Positions 7,933 through 17,172 of a stretch of 64,000 nucleotides of DNA are shown piece after piece (the stretch's first letter is position 1; the number at the start of each line of letters is the position of its first letter). This DNA comes from Lachnospiraceae bacterium UBA4364 (GTDB lineage Bacteria; Bacillota; Clostridia; Lachnospirales; Lachnospiraceae): contig DGSK01000005.1 of the NCBI GenBank assembly GCA_002393955.1, forward strand, positions 3,834-67,833. Direction: 5' to 3'. The notes beneath the pieces were generated by a model, which had not been told where the DNA came from, ran no database searches, and was given only the letters and a program-made list of their open reading frames with translations. The translations under genes and the position numbers were made by a program.

Positions 7933-9246
7933 CTATAATCTCCAGTATCTGTATCCCGCGTCTTCGTACGCTTTCTTATTGAATACGCCCTTTATATCAA
8001 GGAGAAGCTTTATATCATCCTTAAAAAACCTGTCTACATCACCCACAGATAAGCCTGCAAATTCCTTGTGTGCTACTGCAAGTATAACAGCATCCATATC
8101 CTTTATCTCAGACATAGGACTCATTTTTATTCCATAGAGTCTTTCTGCTTCATCCGCATCAGCCTGGGGATCTGCGATCACGGGTTCGATGCCGTACTCC
8201 CTGAGTTCCTTTACTATATCAAAGACCTTGCTGTTCCTAGTGTCCGGGCAGTTTTCCTTGAATGTAAATCCGAGTATAGCTACCCTTGCCCCCTTTACAG
8301 GCTTTGACAGCTGTATCATCTGCTTGACACAGCTCTCCGCAACGTATCTTCCCATATCATCATTTATACGGCGTCCGGATAGGATTATCTGGGAATGATA
8401 TCCCACTTCCTCAGCCTTATATGTAAGATAGTATGGATCAACACCTATACAGTGTCCACCTACCAGTCCCGGTCTGAAGGGCAGGAAATTCCACTTTGTA
8501 CCTGCCGCCTCAAGTACTGCCAGGGTATCTATTCCCATCTTGTTAAAAATTATTGAAAGCTCATTCATAAAAGCGATATTAATATCACGCTGGCTGTTCT
8601 CGATAACCTTTGCCGCCTCCGCAACCTTTATGGATTCTGCTCTGTGCACTCCTGCATCAACTACTATGCTGTACACGTTTGCTACGATATCCAGAGTCTC
8701 CTCGTCCATACCGGAAACTATCTTCTTTATGGTATTCAGTCTGTGTTCCTTGTCACCGGGATTAATTCGCTCGGGAGAATAACCGATCTTGAAATCCTCA
8801 CCGCACTTAAGCCCCGATTCCTTTTCAAGTATGGGCTTGCATATATCTTCCGTCACGCCGGGATAAACAGTGGATTCAAATACTACTATGGAGCCTTTCG
8901 TAAGATTTTTGCCAAGTATCCTTGCTGCACCCTCCACCGGTGTAAGGTCAGGCGTATGGTCATCATTTACAGGTGTGGGAACCGCTACGATATGGAACTT
9001 TGCTTCCTTAAGCTTTTCCGCATCGGATGTAAAATCAACAGCCGAATTCTTTATCACCTCGTCCCCCACCTCGTGCGTAGGGTCGAAGCCTTTTTTATAC
9101 ATTTCAATCTTGGCTTCATTCAGGTCATAGCCTATTACCTTTACGCCGCGTTTTGCAAATTCCACTGCAATAGGCATTCCCACATATCCAAGTCCAACAA
9201 GGGAAAGCTTTTCTTTTCCACTTTTGAGATTATCATAAAGGCTCAT
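7933..9246 (-). CDS. UDP-N-acetyl-hexosamine 6-dehydrogenase, WbpO/TviB-like
   Basis: Oxidises C6 of a UDP-HexNAc in two NAD-dependent steps to the uronic acid. The N-terminal Rossmann motif is GLGYVGMPIAVEFAKRG. FESTVYPGVTED and YSPERINPGDKEH are the stretches typical of the WbpO/TviB (VipA) branch rather than of UDP-glucose dehydrogenases. The catalytic cysteine lies in GGHCIGVDPYYL. The C-terminal domain contains ILGFTFKENCPDTRNSKV. The 437-residue length is normal. RBS AGAGG is just upstream of the ATG. Together with the following epimerase it would make UDP-GalNAcA-type precursors, and the AsnB-like gene at 12.4 kb could amidate the product. Confidence 0.9.
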   Translation of the reverse strand: MSLYDNLKSGKEKLSLVGLGYVGMPIAVEFAKRGVKVIGYDLNEAKIEMYKKGFDPTHEVGDEVIKNSAVDFTSDAEKLKEAKFHIVAVPTPVNDDHTPDLTPVEGAARILGKNLTKGSIVVFESTVYPGVTEDICKPILEKESGLKCGEDFKIGYSPERINPGDKEHRLNTIKKIVSGMDEETLDIVANVYSIVVDAGVHRAESIKVAEAAKVIENSQRDINIAFMNELSIIFNKMGIDTLAVLEAAGTKWNFLPFRPGLVGGHCIGVDPYYLTYKAEEVGYHSQIILSGRRINDDMGRYVAESCVKQMIQLSKPVKGARVAILGFTFKENCPDTRNSKVFDIVKELREYGIEPVIADPQADADEAERLYGIKMSPMSEIKDMDAVILAVAHKEFAGLSVGDVDRFFKDDIKLLLDIKGVFNKKAYEDAGYRYWRL

Positions 9247-9306
9247 TTTTCATCCTCTTTTCTATAATTTTCTATAATACTTATTCTGTAATGCTTATTC
9301 TATTCG

Positions 9307-10404
9307 TCAGTCCAGATAAAGCTGCCTGCCCTTTTCGTATGTCTTAAGCGTTCCCTTAAGCGCATCAACACTCATCATGGCAAGCACCGCCGCAGATTTG
9401 TTCTGCGAACGGCATTTCTGGTCACGTGCGATCTTTGGCGCAAGCTTCATTATATCATTGCGTACATGCTTTATCAGCAGTTCATTATCTGTTTTTTCCA
9501 CCTCTGCCAGTATCTGGCAGCATACAGAAAAATGCCTGGAGAGCGCCGCCGGATAATACAGCACATATTTTTCCTTAACGAATTTGAGCATATCACGGCT
9601 GTGCTTATAATAGGCCACATTCCGGCTTACCTTTGTCGAGTTCATGGTATTGCTTCTTCTATGGTAATAGTTGTACATACTCCTGCAGCCATATACCACG
9701 CCGTCTGACTCAGCAAAGAGCCTGTACATCGTACCCATATCTTCCGCTTCAGTCCCTTCCGGAAAACGTACTTTATCCCACAGCTTCCTTTCGGAAAGCA
9801 TTCCCCAGGGCACTGACATAAAATATCTCTGATAGAGCAGATCCTCCAGTGCGGAATTGCCTGAGTAAAAATAAATCTCCTCTGAGGCCTTCGGCTTTTC
9901 CAGGACTTCAGTATTAACATAATCCTTAGCATCCGCCGCACCGCGCTTAAGACCTTCCGTTATTTCCTTTGCGCTCTTCTTTAACTCATTTGAGCCCTCG
10001 TTCCCAACAGGATAAATATCATCATGTGCACACACGGCTATCTGGGATTCTGTTCTGTCGATCAGGCTCTTAAGATAAGAGAGATACTCTGCCTCCACAG
10101 TGTCGTCACTGTCCACAAAGCTTACATAAAGACCATCAGCTTTATTCAGCCCGAAATTCCTCGCAGCGGCCGCACCCCTGTTTTCCTGATGGTACACCTT
10201 CACTATCTCATTTTCCGAATATTCATCGCATATTTCAGGAGACGCATCCCTGGAGCCGTCATCCACAAGTATGATCTCGAAATTTCCGTATGTCTGAGCC
10301 AGTATGCTGTCCACACAGGACTTCAAATTAGCCTCGGCCTGATAGACCGGCACAATGACGCTTATCTTGTCTATTGAATTTTTATCAAAAACCGTACTAT
10401 CCAT
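9307..10404 (-). CDS. Glycosyltransferase family 2
   Basis: Inverting GT-A enzyme. ISVIVPVYQAEANLKSCVDSILAQTYGNFEIILVDDGSRD opens the domain near residue 14 and shows the first acidic pair. The metal-binding SFVDSDD (DxD type) is near residue 95. A C-terminal helical region follows with KLWDKVRFPEG and EDMGTMYRLFA, the usual acceptor-side ED motif. No membrane segment is seen. The 365-residue length suits GT2 enzymes of capsule loci such as CpsI/EpsJ. It sits 60 bases upstream of the dehydrogenase gene and has its own promoter-like element at 10448-10476. Sugar specificity is not predictable. Confidence 0.9.
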   Translation of the reverse strand: MDSTVFDKNSIDKISVIVPVYQAEANLKSCVDSILAQTYGNFEIILVDDGSRDASPEICDEYSENEIVKVYHQENRGAAAARNFGLNKADGLYVSFVDSDDTVEAEYLSYLKSLIDRTESQIAVCAHDDIYPVGNEGSNELKKSAKEITEGLKRGAADAKDYVNTEVLEKPKASEEIYFYSGNSALEDLLYQRYFMSVPWGMLSERKLWDKVRFPEGTEAEDMGTMYRLFAESDGVVYGCRSMYNYYHRRSNTMNSTKVSRNVAYYKHSRDMLKFVKEKYVLYYPAALSRHFSVCCQILAEVEKTDNELLIKHVRNDIMKLAPKIARDQKCRSQNKSAAVLAMMSVDALKGTLKTYEKGRQLYLD

Positions 10405-10447
10405 ATTTACCCCCGACTTTCACATTGCATTATACATAACTCGTACA

Positions 10448-10476
10448 ATTATACTACTTTTTTCCCTTTTTCCCAA
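10448..10476 (-). promoter_or_regulatory. Promoter within the polysaccharide locus
   Basis: Minus-strand -35 TTGGGA (10476-10471) and -10 TATAAT (10453-10448) with a 17-base spacer, about 44 bases before the GT2 start codon. It would let the last genes of this locus (GT2, dehydrogenase, epimerase, GT) be transcribed separately. An A-rich spacer may add UP-like bending. Confidence 0.55.
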
Positions 10477-10532
10477 ATGTACGTATGACTAAAAACCTCC
10501 CGCCGGTGAGCTATCGGTGCGTGAAACATAAG

Positions 10533-11315
10533 TCATACTATATCTATCCCGTTATCCGCAAGAAATGCCTTCATTTCACCATAGCTTCCGAATTCCTTCG
10601 ACCAGCCGTGAGTAGCATAGGGAACTGCACCATTAACCACACTGTCTCTCAGACCATATTCCAGTGAAAACCCCTTACCGGTTTCAATGTCTGCCAGGCG
10701 GTAACCGGTCTTATTATCCGGGCCGAATACGCCGAAAAAAATATCCTCGCTTCTTTTAAAAAACCAGTAAACCTTGCGCCACCTGAACTCATGTATAAGC
10801 GCCCTGCTTTTTTTCACATTCCGCAGACAGAAGCCTCCATTCCCCATGGTGATCCCATGTCCTGCCTTTTTCAGGCACTTTATCCGTCCGCCTGCCTTCT
10901 TAGGGAAAGTCCATTCCCATATGCGTCTTTCCGGGATCCAGGGGGCACCTATATAATCAAAGCCTTTCCCGATATATTCCGGAATCCGGTCTTCCTTTGA
11001 CCAGAGCGCCGCATCCGGCTGGGCTATGAGTATAAATTCATAGTCAGAAAAAACGTCATAAAAGCCTTCGCTCAAAAGCAGCTTATTATAGCCCTTTGTA
11101 CCGGTAAAAAACTTATCCGGAAAAGTCTTATACTTCCCTTCCGGAAATTTTTCACTGTACCATGCAGTATCCAGACCTTCAGGCACTACAAAATACTTTT
11201 TCCCCGTAAGGACCTCAAAAAAAGCCTTCACGCAGCAGTACTCATCATCGTCAAAGCTTTTTTTATATGCCGGTATCACGACCGCATATTCATTTTTACT
11301 TCCCGTATTCAGCAA
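10533..11315 (-). CDS. DUF5672 family protein, probable glycan enzyme
   Basis: The 260 residues match what I know of DUF5672, a family found in polysaccharide loci and thought to be glycosyltransferase-like: YAVVIPAYKKSF at the start, ILIAQPDAALW (possible DxD-like acidic site) near residue 95, FDYIGAPWIPE, and GNGGFCLRNVKKS, which resembles the GxGG loop in GT-A folds. There is no membrane segment. The start is a TTG at 11315: GGAGG lies 6 bases upstream, inside the 3' end of the preceding GT4 gene, which it overlaps by 20 bases. The function is unproven; sugar transfer is inference from family context. Confidence 0.75.
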   Translation of the reverse strand: MLNTGSKNEYAVVIPAYKKSFDDDEYCCVKAFFEVLTGKKYFVVPEGLDTAWYSEKFPEGKYKTFPDKFFTGTKGYNKLLLSEGFYDVFSDYEFILIAQPDAALWSKEDRIPEYIGKGFDYIGAPWIPERRIWEWTFPKKAGGRIKCLKKAGHGITMGNGGFCLRNVKKSRALIHEFRWRKVYWFFKRSEDIFFGVFGPDNKTGYRLADIETGKGFSLEYGLRDSVVNGAVPYATHGWSKEFGSYGEMKAFLADNGIDIV

Positions 11316-12441
11316 AGAGTTCCTCCACGATCTCGGATGTACGGTCCCAGGAAAATCTTTCCGCCTCCGCGGCTATATTGGCTCTGAATTCATAAGCCTT
11401 ATCTTCCTCAAAGAATCTTACTATTGCAGCTGCCAGTGCCTTCTCATCCTCGGAAGGCACAATAATTCCGGTCTTCCCGTCTGTAACTGCTTCAGGCAGC
11501 CCGCCAACATCTGTCGCAATGACAGGCAGCCCGAAACCGAAAGCGATCTGTACAATAGCAGACTGCGTTGCCGAAACATATGGACAGACATTAAGGTCTG
11601 CTGCCGCAAAAAATTTCTCTATCTCATTGTCCGGAACATACTCATCATATACTTTAATATGACCTTCCGTATCATATTCCTTCATAAGTGCTTCATATTC
11701 TTCCTTTTGCCCGCCGAAATCTCCAACCACAAATATCTTAATCTTCGGAAGCTTTTTTACTATATCCGGAACTGCTTTTATCAGATACTTTAATCCCTTG
11801 TACTTTCTCACAATACCAAAGAACAGAAGCATCTGCTCATCTTCACGTATACCGAGCAGTTCCCTTGCTTCCTCCCTGCTCATATTCTTTATCTTAAAAG
11901 CATTGTACGTAGGTACTACAGTCCTCTTATAAGGCATAGCAGGAAGCAGCATCTCCAGATCCGAAGCGTCCTCCTTTGAATGCACGCTGCTTAAGGTGCC
12001 CAGCTTTAAAGTATTCTTTGTAAGCATCCTGTCCATGGGAAAGCGCTCATGAGGCAGCACGTTATGGCATACAAATATTACCGGAAATCTCTTTTTCATC
12101 CCTGAAAGTATAGCCTGATAACAGGGCGCAAAATAAGGATGCCACCAATGGACTATGAGCATGTCCGGCTTCCAGTCCAGTATCTTTTTCTTTGCACCGG
12201 GCCAGTTAAAGGGATTTGCGGTATTTATAATGTATCTTGTATCCGATGCCTGAAAAGTTTTATTCTCATAATCTTTCTGCTCCCTTTTGAACATTATTTT
12301 GGGATACTGAAGCGAATATGAAAAAACCGCCACTTCAAATTTCTTTTCCAGCGCTTTGGATAAAAGCCCTGTATAATGAGCTATGCCGCTTTTGTAGGGA
12401 TAAACCGGACCTATTATCGCAACTTTTTTCTTCACATCCAT
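11296..12441 (-). CDS. Glycosyltransferase family 4
   Basis: Retaining GT-B enzyme. The N terminus VAIIGPVYPYKSGIAHYTGLL is the donor/acceptor cleft strand of GT4 enzymes. The C-terminal domain includes LLFFGIVRKYKGLKYLIKA (with the conserved R/K pair) and NVCPYVSATQSAIVQIAFGFGLPVIATDVGG, which fits the EX7E region with the first Glu replaced by Gln (Q-x-A-x-x-F-G-F-G). I prefer the ATG at 12441, giving MDVKKKVAIIGP; an ATG four codons upstream is also possible. It overlaps the asnB 3' end by 10 bases and the next gene by 20 bases, so the block is tightly coupled. Donor and acceptor unknown. Confidence 0.88.
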   Translation of the reverse strand: MDVKKKVAIIGPVYPYKSGIAHYTGLLSKALEKKFEVAVFSYSLQYPKIMFKREQKDYENKTFQASDTRYIINTANPFNWPGAKKKILDWKPDMLIVHWWHPYFAPCYQAILSGMKKRFPVIFVCHNVLPHERFPMDRMLTKNTLKLGTLSSVHSKEDASDLEMLLPAMPYKRTVVPTYNAFKIKNMSREEARELLGIREDEQMLLFFGIVRKYKGLKYLIKAVPDIVKKLPKIKIFVVGDFGGQKEEYEALMKEYDTEGHIKVYDEYVPDNEIEKFFAAADLNVCPYVSATQSAIVQIAFGFGLPVIATDVGGLPEAVTDGKTGIIVPSEDEKALAAAIVRFFEEDKAYEFRANIAAEAERFSWDRTSEIVEELFAEYGK

Positions 12442-14312
12442 ACCTCGTACCATTCCTGAAAAACCATAAATGCCCAGAGCAGCCTCACAAAAGAATTGTA
12501 TCCGAGTTTCGATAACGGGGCTGAAGCTAAATACTTTTTAACCGTTCCGGACACCCTGTCCGCATCAAATAAGCCCTGACTCTTAAGTCTTTCCACATCT
12601 GCCGCATAAAGGAGCCTCTCCTTTAGCGGTCCCCTCATCCAGCTGTCCAGCGGTACGGAAAATCCTTTCTTCGGTCTGTCCAAAAACTCCTGCGGGATCA
12701 TGTCATATGTAATGTCTTTTAAAATATATTTTTTTTCTTTTCCCCGAAGCTTGTATTTCATAGGTATTGCAAAAGAGTATTCCATTACTTTTCTGTCAAG
12801 TATCGGACACCTTGCTTCCAGAGAATAATACATACTTGCCCTGTCTACCTTGCAAAGAATATCTCCCGGCAGATAATTATCCATATCAAGAAGCATTCTC
12901 TTCTGCACCCAGTTTTTAGTATCATACTTATCCTCTGTCAGATAATCGATGGGAACTCCCGCCTCTTCCAGGGGAAACGCCAGGGCAAAGCCCCTTACTA
13001 TATCCGCCTGAAGCTGCGTCTGTCTGCGCCTGTCCCTGTTGGCAGATATGACTTTTATCTTTCCCGGATATCTCTTTTCCAGCTTCTTTCCGCCTATGCT
13101 GATATTTCCGACAGCATGCGCCATGGCACCCGGGAAATCCAGGTACTGTGCCATCCTTACTTTGTCATAGTCCCCATACCCGCAGAAGAATTCATCTCCG
13201 CCGTCACCTGATAAAATAACGGTGACCTTCTCTCTTGCCGCCTTAGATACCAGCATGGTAGGAATCTGTGATGAATCAGCAAAAGGCTCATCAAAAGCAT
13301 AGGGAAGCGAATCCACAAGTCCCAGCATATCTTTTTCACTGATTATGGTTTCACTGTGCTCGGTTCCCAGATATGAAGCAATAGCCGCAGCATAGGGAGC
13401 CTCATTGTATTTCTGATCTTCAAATCCTATACAGAAAGTCTTTACCGGTGTGTCCGATACTTTAGCGGCCAAAGCCGTAACCAGCGACGAATCAAAGCCA
13501 CCGCTTAAGAATGTACCCACAGGCACATCCGCCGAAAGCCTTTTCTTTACGGAATCAAGAAGAATATCATAAAGCACCTTTTTATATTCATCATAATCAA
13601 GTGTCCGGGATACGGATTTCTTCGCAAATGTGTCAGCTACATCCCAGTACTTTACCGAGCTGATGGTGCCGTTTTTAAATACCGAATACGTTCCCGGCTC
13701 CTGCTTATGTACACTCTTAAATATACTGTCCGGAGCGTTTATGTAATTCTGGTACAGGTATCTTGAAAGGATCTCCGTATTGATATCTTTCTTAAAGCCC
13801 GGATAGAGCATGATGGGCTTAAGTTCTGACGCAAAAACGATATCACCGTTTTCATGATAGTAATACAGCGGTTTCTTTCCTATCCTGTCCCTTGCAAATA
13901 TAAGCTCGTCCGTATCACGGTCATACAGCGCGATTGCAAACATGCCGCCCAGATGGGGAAACATATTCCTGCCCCAGCGAAGATATGCCGCAAGGATCAC
14001 CTCAGTATCACAGCCGCTGCTCTTGTATGTATACTCCGAAAGTTCCTCCCTGAGATCCCTGAAATTATAGATCTCACCATTGAAAACCAGCGTGATCCGC
14101 CCATCCGGAGATGACATGGGCTGATGTCCCAGCGGAGAGAGATCAAAGATCGAAAGCCTGCGCTGTGCCAGTCCCACATTGTAATCGCCGGCACCTGAAA
14201 AAAGCTCCACACCGGAATCATCCGGGCCTCTCTTCTCCATGCTGTCATTCATGGTCTTCAGCTCATCATATGATATTTTCTTTTTGCTGACAAAACCGCA
14301 TATTCCGCACAT
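12432..14312 (-). CDS. asnB: Asparagine synthase-like glutamine amidotransferase
   Basis: AsnB-type enzymes transfer glutamine-derived ammonia to an adenylated carboxylate. The N-terminal class II amidotransferase domain starts MCGICGFV with the Cys2 nucleophile, followed by RRLSIFDLSPLGHQPM and FNGEIYNF. The PP-loop ATP site SGGFDSSL lies near residue 268. LSGDGGDEFFCGYGDY and the KVDRASMYYSLEARCPILDR stretch complete the synthase half. The 626 residues are full length. Inside a glycan locus such genes usually amidate uronic acids, as proposed for WbpS of Pseudomonas O-antigens; the hexosaminuronate pathway genes at 7-9 kb supply a candidate substrate. RBS GAGGT lies 5 bases before the ATG. 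Ordinary asparagine synthesis remains an alternative. Confidence 0.92.
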   Translation of the reverse strand: MCGICGFVSKKKISYDELKTMNDSMEKRGPDDSGVELFSGAGDYNVGLAQRRLSIFDLSPLGHQPMSSPDGRITLVFNGEIYNFRDLREELSEYTYKSSGCDTEVILAAYLRWGRNMFPHLGGMFAIALYDRDTDELIFARDRIGKKPLYYYHENGDIVFASELKPIMLYPGFKKDINTEILSRYLYQNYINAPDSIFKSVHKQEPGTYSVFKNGTISSVKYWDVADTFAKKSVSRTLDYDEYKKVLYDILLDSVKKRLSADVPVGTFLSGGFDSSLVTALAAKVSDTPVKTFCIGFEDQKYNEAPYAAAIASYLGTEHSETIISEKDMLGLVDSLPYAFDEPFADSSQIPTMLVSKAAREKVTVILSGDGGDEFFCGYGDYDKVRMAQYLDFPGAMAHAVGNISIGGKKLEKRYPGKIKVISANRDRRRQTQLQADIVRGFALAFPLEEAGVPIDYLTEDKYDTKNWVQKRMLLDMDNYLPGDILCKVDRASMYYSLEARCPILDRKVMEYSFAIPMKYKLRGKEKKYILKDITYDMIPQEFLDRPKKGFSVPLDSWMRGPLKERLLYAADVERLKSQGLFDADRVSGTVKKYLASAPLSKLGYNSFVRLLWAFMVFQEWYEVWM

Positions 14313-14359
14313 ACTTACCTCACGTATTCTTCCAGCAGAGCATATACCGTTGTACTCTC

Positions 14360-15583
14360 TTATTTTCCGGAAAATCCTGACTTCTCTGAGTGTTCATTGA
14401 TGAATTTCCTAAATATCCCCGGCAGCACACGGGCCTGTTCTCCTGCATCAAATCCCATGTTCTTAAAGGACTCATACCCCCTCAGGTCGTTTAGCCTTTT
14501 TCCGTCAGGCCGTCCGGAAGCAACACGCTCATAAAGCCTTTCCGCCTTATCAGCCCAGGCTTTTGCGCCCTCATTCAAAGAACAGTATTCCACATATTCG
14601 GGCACATCCACTTCTTTTGTGATACTGTCCGATATAAGACATGGGAGTCCCGCTGATACTGCCTCAACAATCATCCCGGGAAGGCCCTCATAAAACGAAG
14701 GAAATATTACCAGGTCAAAGGCCTGATAAAATCCGGACGGACTGCTTATTTCTCCCGCAAATATCACCTTGTCGGAAATTCCCAGCTCTTCCGCCTTTTT
14801 TTCCACTGATTTTCTTGTACCGCCATCACCTGCAAGCAGCAGTCTGGCTTCTTTATTTTTATTCAGATATTCTTTGTATATCTCTAAAAGGAACAGATGG
14901 TTCTTGGCATAATGAAACCGCCCCACATGACCGATAACAAATTTATCCTGCAGTCCGTATTTTTCACGGATTTCATTGCGAAGCACTGCATTATCATCAT
15001 TATGGATAAACTTTTTCAGATTATTGGCAGTGTGAAGGATCCACACTTTTCCCTCGTCTGTACGCTTATCTCCGTATACCGCTCTTCCGGCCTCTTCAGA
15101 AACCGCAGCACAGACATCGCATTTTTTATAAAGGTTTTTCCTGAGCATCCCGGTAAGCAGACCTTTGATACCGGGATCCACTCCGGCAGATCTGGCGTAA
15201 GCTACAGTCAGGGGGACACCGCACTTCTTTGCAACAGGCATATAAATGGAAGCAGTACTTGTCATACTCCCAAGCACAACGTCTATCTCCGGATGTTCCG
15301 AAAACACTTTTTTCAGTGCCCTTACATAGGAAAAATAATTATAAAACAAAAATCTCGGAACTCGGTATATGCTGCATCCCAGGCTCTTAGCTTCCTCTTC
15401 ATATATCCCTGCGGGTTCACACAGCAGGAAATCGTAATGGAGGACTGACGGGTCGCTGTTCCTTACCATATCCATGGCCCGGCTTTCTGCGCCGCCCATT
15501 CCCAGTCCGCCTATTACATGCAGCACATGCAATGTCTTATCCATGTTTTCAATATCTGTTTTATTCTGAGTCTCTTCACTCAT
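14360..15583 (-). CDS. Glycosyltransferase family 4 (EpsF-like)
   Basis: Retaining GT-B enzyme of 407 residues. The GGLGMGGAE loop near residue 25 is the classic GT4 N-terminal motif. VIGHVGRFHYAKNHLFLLEIY begins the C-terminal domain and FPSFYEGLPGMIVEAVSAGLPCLIS supplies the EX7E motif (E-G-L-P-G-M-I-V-E). It closely resembles EpsF/CapM-type enzymes. The ATG at 15583 overlaps the 3' end of the upstream GtrII-like gene by 8 bases. The Shine-Dalgarno is weak, and an internal Met at residue 14 would give a start nearer to the family average, so the start is uncertain. Confidence 0.9.
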   Translation of the reverse strand: MSEETQNKTDIENMDKTLHVLHVIGGLGMGGAESRAMDMVRNSDPSVLHYDFLLCEPAGIYEEEAKSLGCSIYRVPRFLFYNYFSYVRALKKVFSEHPEIDVVLGSMTSTASIYMPVAKKCGVPLTVAYARSAGVDPGIKGLLTGMLRKNLYKKCDVCAAVSEEAGRAVYGDKRTDEGKVWILHTANNLKKFIHNDDNAVLRNEIREKYGLQDKFVIGHVGRFHYAKNHLFLLEIYKEYLNKNKEARLLLAGDGGTRKSVEKKAEELGISDKVIFAGEISSPSGFYQAFDLVIFPSFYEGLPGMIVEAVSAGLPCLISDSITKEVDVPEYVEYCSLNEGAKAWADKAERLYERVASGRPDGKRLNDLRGYESFKNMGFDAGEQARVLPGIFRKFINEHSEKSGFSGK

Positions 15584-17168
15584 AATACTGATCTATATCC
15601 CTGTCATCCAAGTAGAGTACCATTATATCGCCGATCACCTTTGTGCAGCCCTCCTGAGGCCACATGGTCATCTCCGCAAATTCTGCCGAGTTTACAATTT
15701 CCTTACGTTCCTCAAAGGAGGTTCCGCCGTAATCTGTCGACAGAAACCAGTTAAGACCGCTTATGTATTCACTTCCGCCTGTCATGAAAAGATTTGACAC
15801 GACGCCGGAAAGCCTTGGTGCACTTTCAAGATACTCCGGAAGCTGATATGTGCAGCCGATCACAGCCAGTTCCATTCCCTCCCTGTATCCTTCCGTCATT
15901 TCAAGACGTACCTGTATGCGGTTAAGCTGATTCTCCATATTCTTGTTAGCCCGGTACATGCTTTCATATGCCTGGTCGGTTATCACAATAAAATGGAAAC
16001 AGATGGCAAACATAAATACCAGCATTATTCCCTGTGGGATCTGTTTCATCACATCACTCCTGCTCTTCCATGAGCTGGTGTCGCCCGCCCCGCTATACAG
16101 TATCTGCAGAAGTATGACCGGAAAAATATAAAAGATTCCCATGCTGTAAAGCATCGGTGCGGACAAGTATTTAACATCCGGTGACAGTACAAAAAAGATA
16201 TGCGTTGCCACGGGTATGAACAGCAGGAGCAGCGCCTCTATCCCGAGCCTTAATGCCATCTCTCCGGCTCCGGATTTTTTACTTTCTTTTTTTCCGCCTT
16301 TCCTGCCAAACATCAGTATTACTAACAGTGCCGCAGTAAGAATAAACATCAGCACATTCGAAACATTATAAAAATCCACTTTAAAATGCACCAGATAATA
16401 TCTTGCGAATTCAACATACGAATTGATAAGAATATCCGCTATTCTTCCAAGCGAAAAAGACGCCCCGCCGTCTAACCCCATATAACCGGAGACTTCATGA
16501 TCCGTCACCTTCATAACGATCTTCATAAGAGGGTAATAAACTATGATGGCCATTACCCCCATAAGCGCAAAACTGCCTGTCTTTTTCCAAAAATCCTTCA
16601 GGCTTTTCTCCCTGTCATTCAGCATCAGTATGAGCCATATTTCCAAAAGCAGTATAGTGACAGATACATACGACTGGTAAAAGCCCATGGAAAGCCCTAA
16701 CAGAACCGACGCGGCTGCAAGATTAAAAAATTTCTCAGCCTTAACCGCGAGATAAACCGACAGTACCGAAAGCAGCAGTCCAAAGAAATAACCGTCTGCC
16801 GTATACATATATGAAAAGGTTCCTGCTACTACGGGATTACACACAAGTATTGCCGACACAAGCAGCACATACAGATTGCTTCTTATATCAAAGAGCCTGA
16901 CCACAACAATTGCGGTAAACGAAATCCAGATTAACGACAGCACACCTATAACCCAGGTAGCTTCCTTAGGTCCCCTTATCTTTTCAACAACAGGCAGGAG
17001 AAACCGCCCGATGGAAATCGTCCAGGACGCAGATATGGTATCAAGATAATTAAACGAATCCTCGCAGAAAAATTTATTCGTCAGGCGGAAGCCGTGCGCA
17101 ATAAAGCCGAGTATCATTGTCAGCAAAAAGGTATTAAACGGCTTGTTAAGCTTTATTCTGTCGTTCAT
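15576..17168 (-). CDS. GtrII-like polytopic glucosyltransferase
   Basis: A 530-residue membrane protein with about 10-12 transmembrane segments. It has the layout of GtrII-family glucosyltransferases, which move glucose from undecaprenyl-phosphate-glucose to a surface polysaccharide on the outer face of the membrane. The first segment is followed by an acidic extracytoplasmic loop (FFCEDSFNYLDT) like the catalytic acids of GT-C enzymes. A phage-type pattern FSYMYTADGYFFGLLLSVLSVYLA and GFYQSYVSV recur in family members. The C-terminal 120 residues form an extracytoplasmic tail (LNWFLSTDYGGTSFEERKEI). A GtrB-like gene at 18.9 kb and GtrA at 25.4 kb complete the set. It starts 4 bases after the ligase-like gene. 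Confidence 0.75.
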   Translation of the reverse strand: MNDRIKLNKPFNTFLLTMILGFIAHGFRLTNKFFCEDSFNYLDTISASWTISIGRFLLPVVEKIRGPKEATWVIGVLSLIWISFTAIVVVRLFDIRSNLYVLLVSAILVCNPVVAGTFSYMYTADGYFFGLLLSVLSVYLAVKAEKFFNLAAASVLLGLSMGFYQSYVSVTILLLEIWLILMLNDREKSLKDFWKKTGSFALMGVMAIIVYYPLMKIVMKVTDHEVSGYMGLDGGASFSLGRIADILINSYVEFARYYLVHFKVDFYNVSNVLMFILTAALLVILMFGRKGGKKESKKSGAGEMALRLGIEALLLLFIPVATHIFFVLSPDVKYLSAPMLYSMGIFYIFPVILLQILYSGAGDTSSWKSRSDVMKQIPQGIMLVFMFAICFHFIVITDQAYESMYRANKNMENQLNRIQVRLEMTEGYREGMELAVIGCTYQLPEYLESAPRLSGVVSNLFMTGGSEYISGLNWFLSTDYGGTSFEERKEIVNSAEFAEMTMWPQEGCTKVIGDIMVLYLDDRDIDQYYE

Positions 17169-17172
17169 AGTT

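Noticed and set aside
10484..10537. TATGACT/AGTCATA inverted repeat as a terminator after the DUF5672 gene
   Set aside because: The stem is only 7 AT-rich base pairs with a 40-base loop and no T-run at its 3' side.
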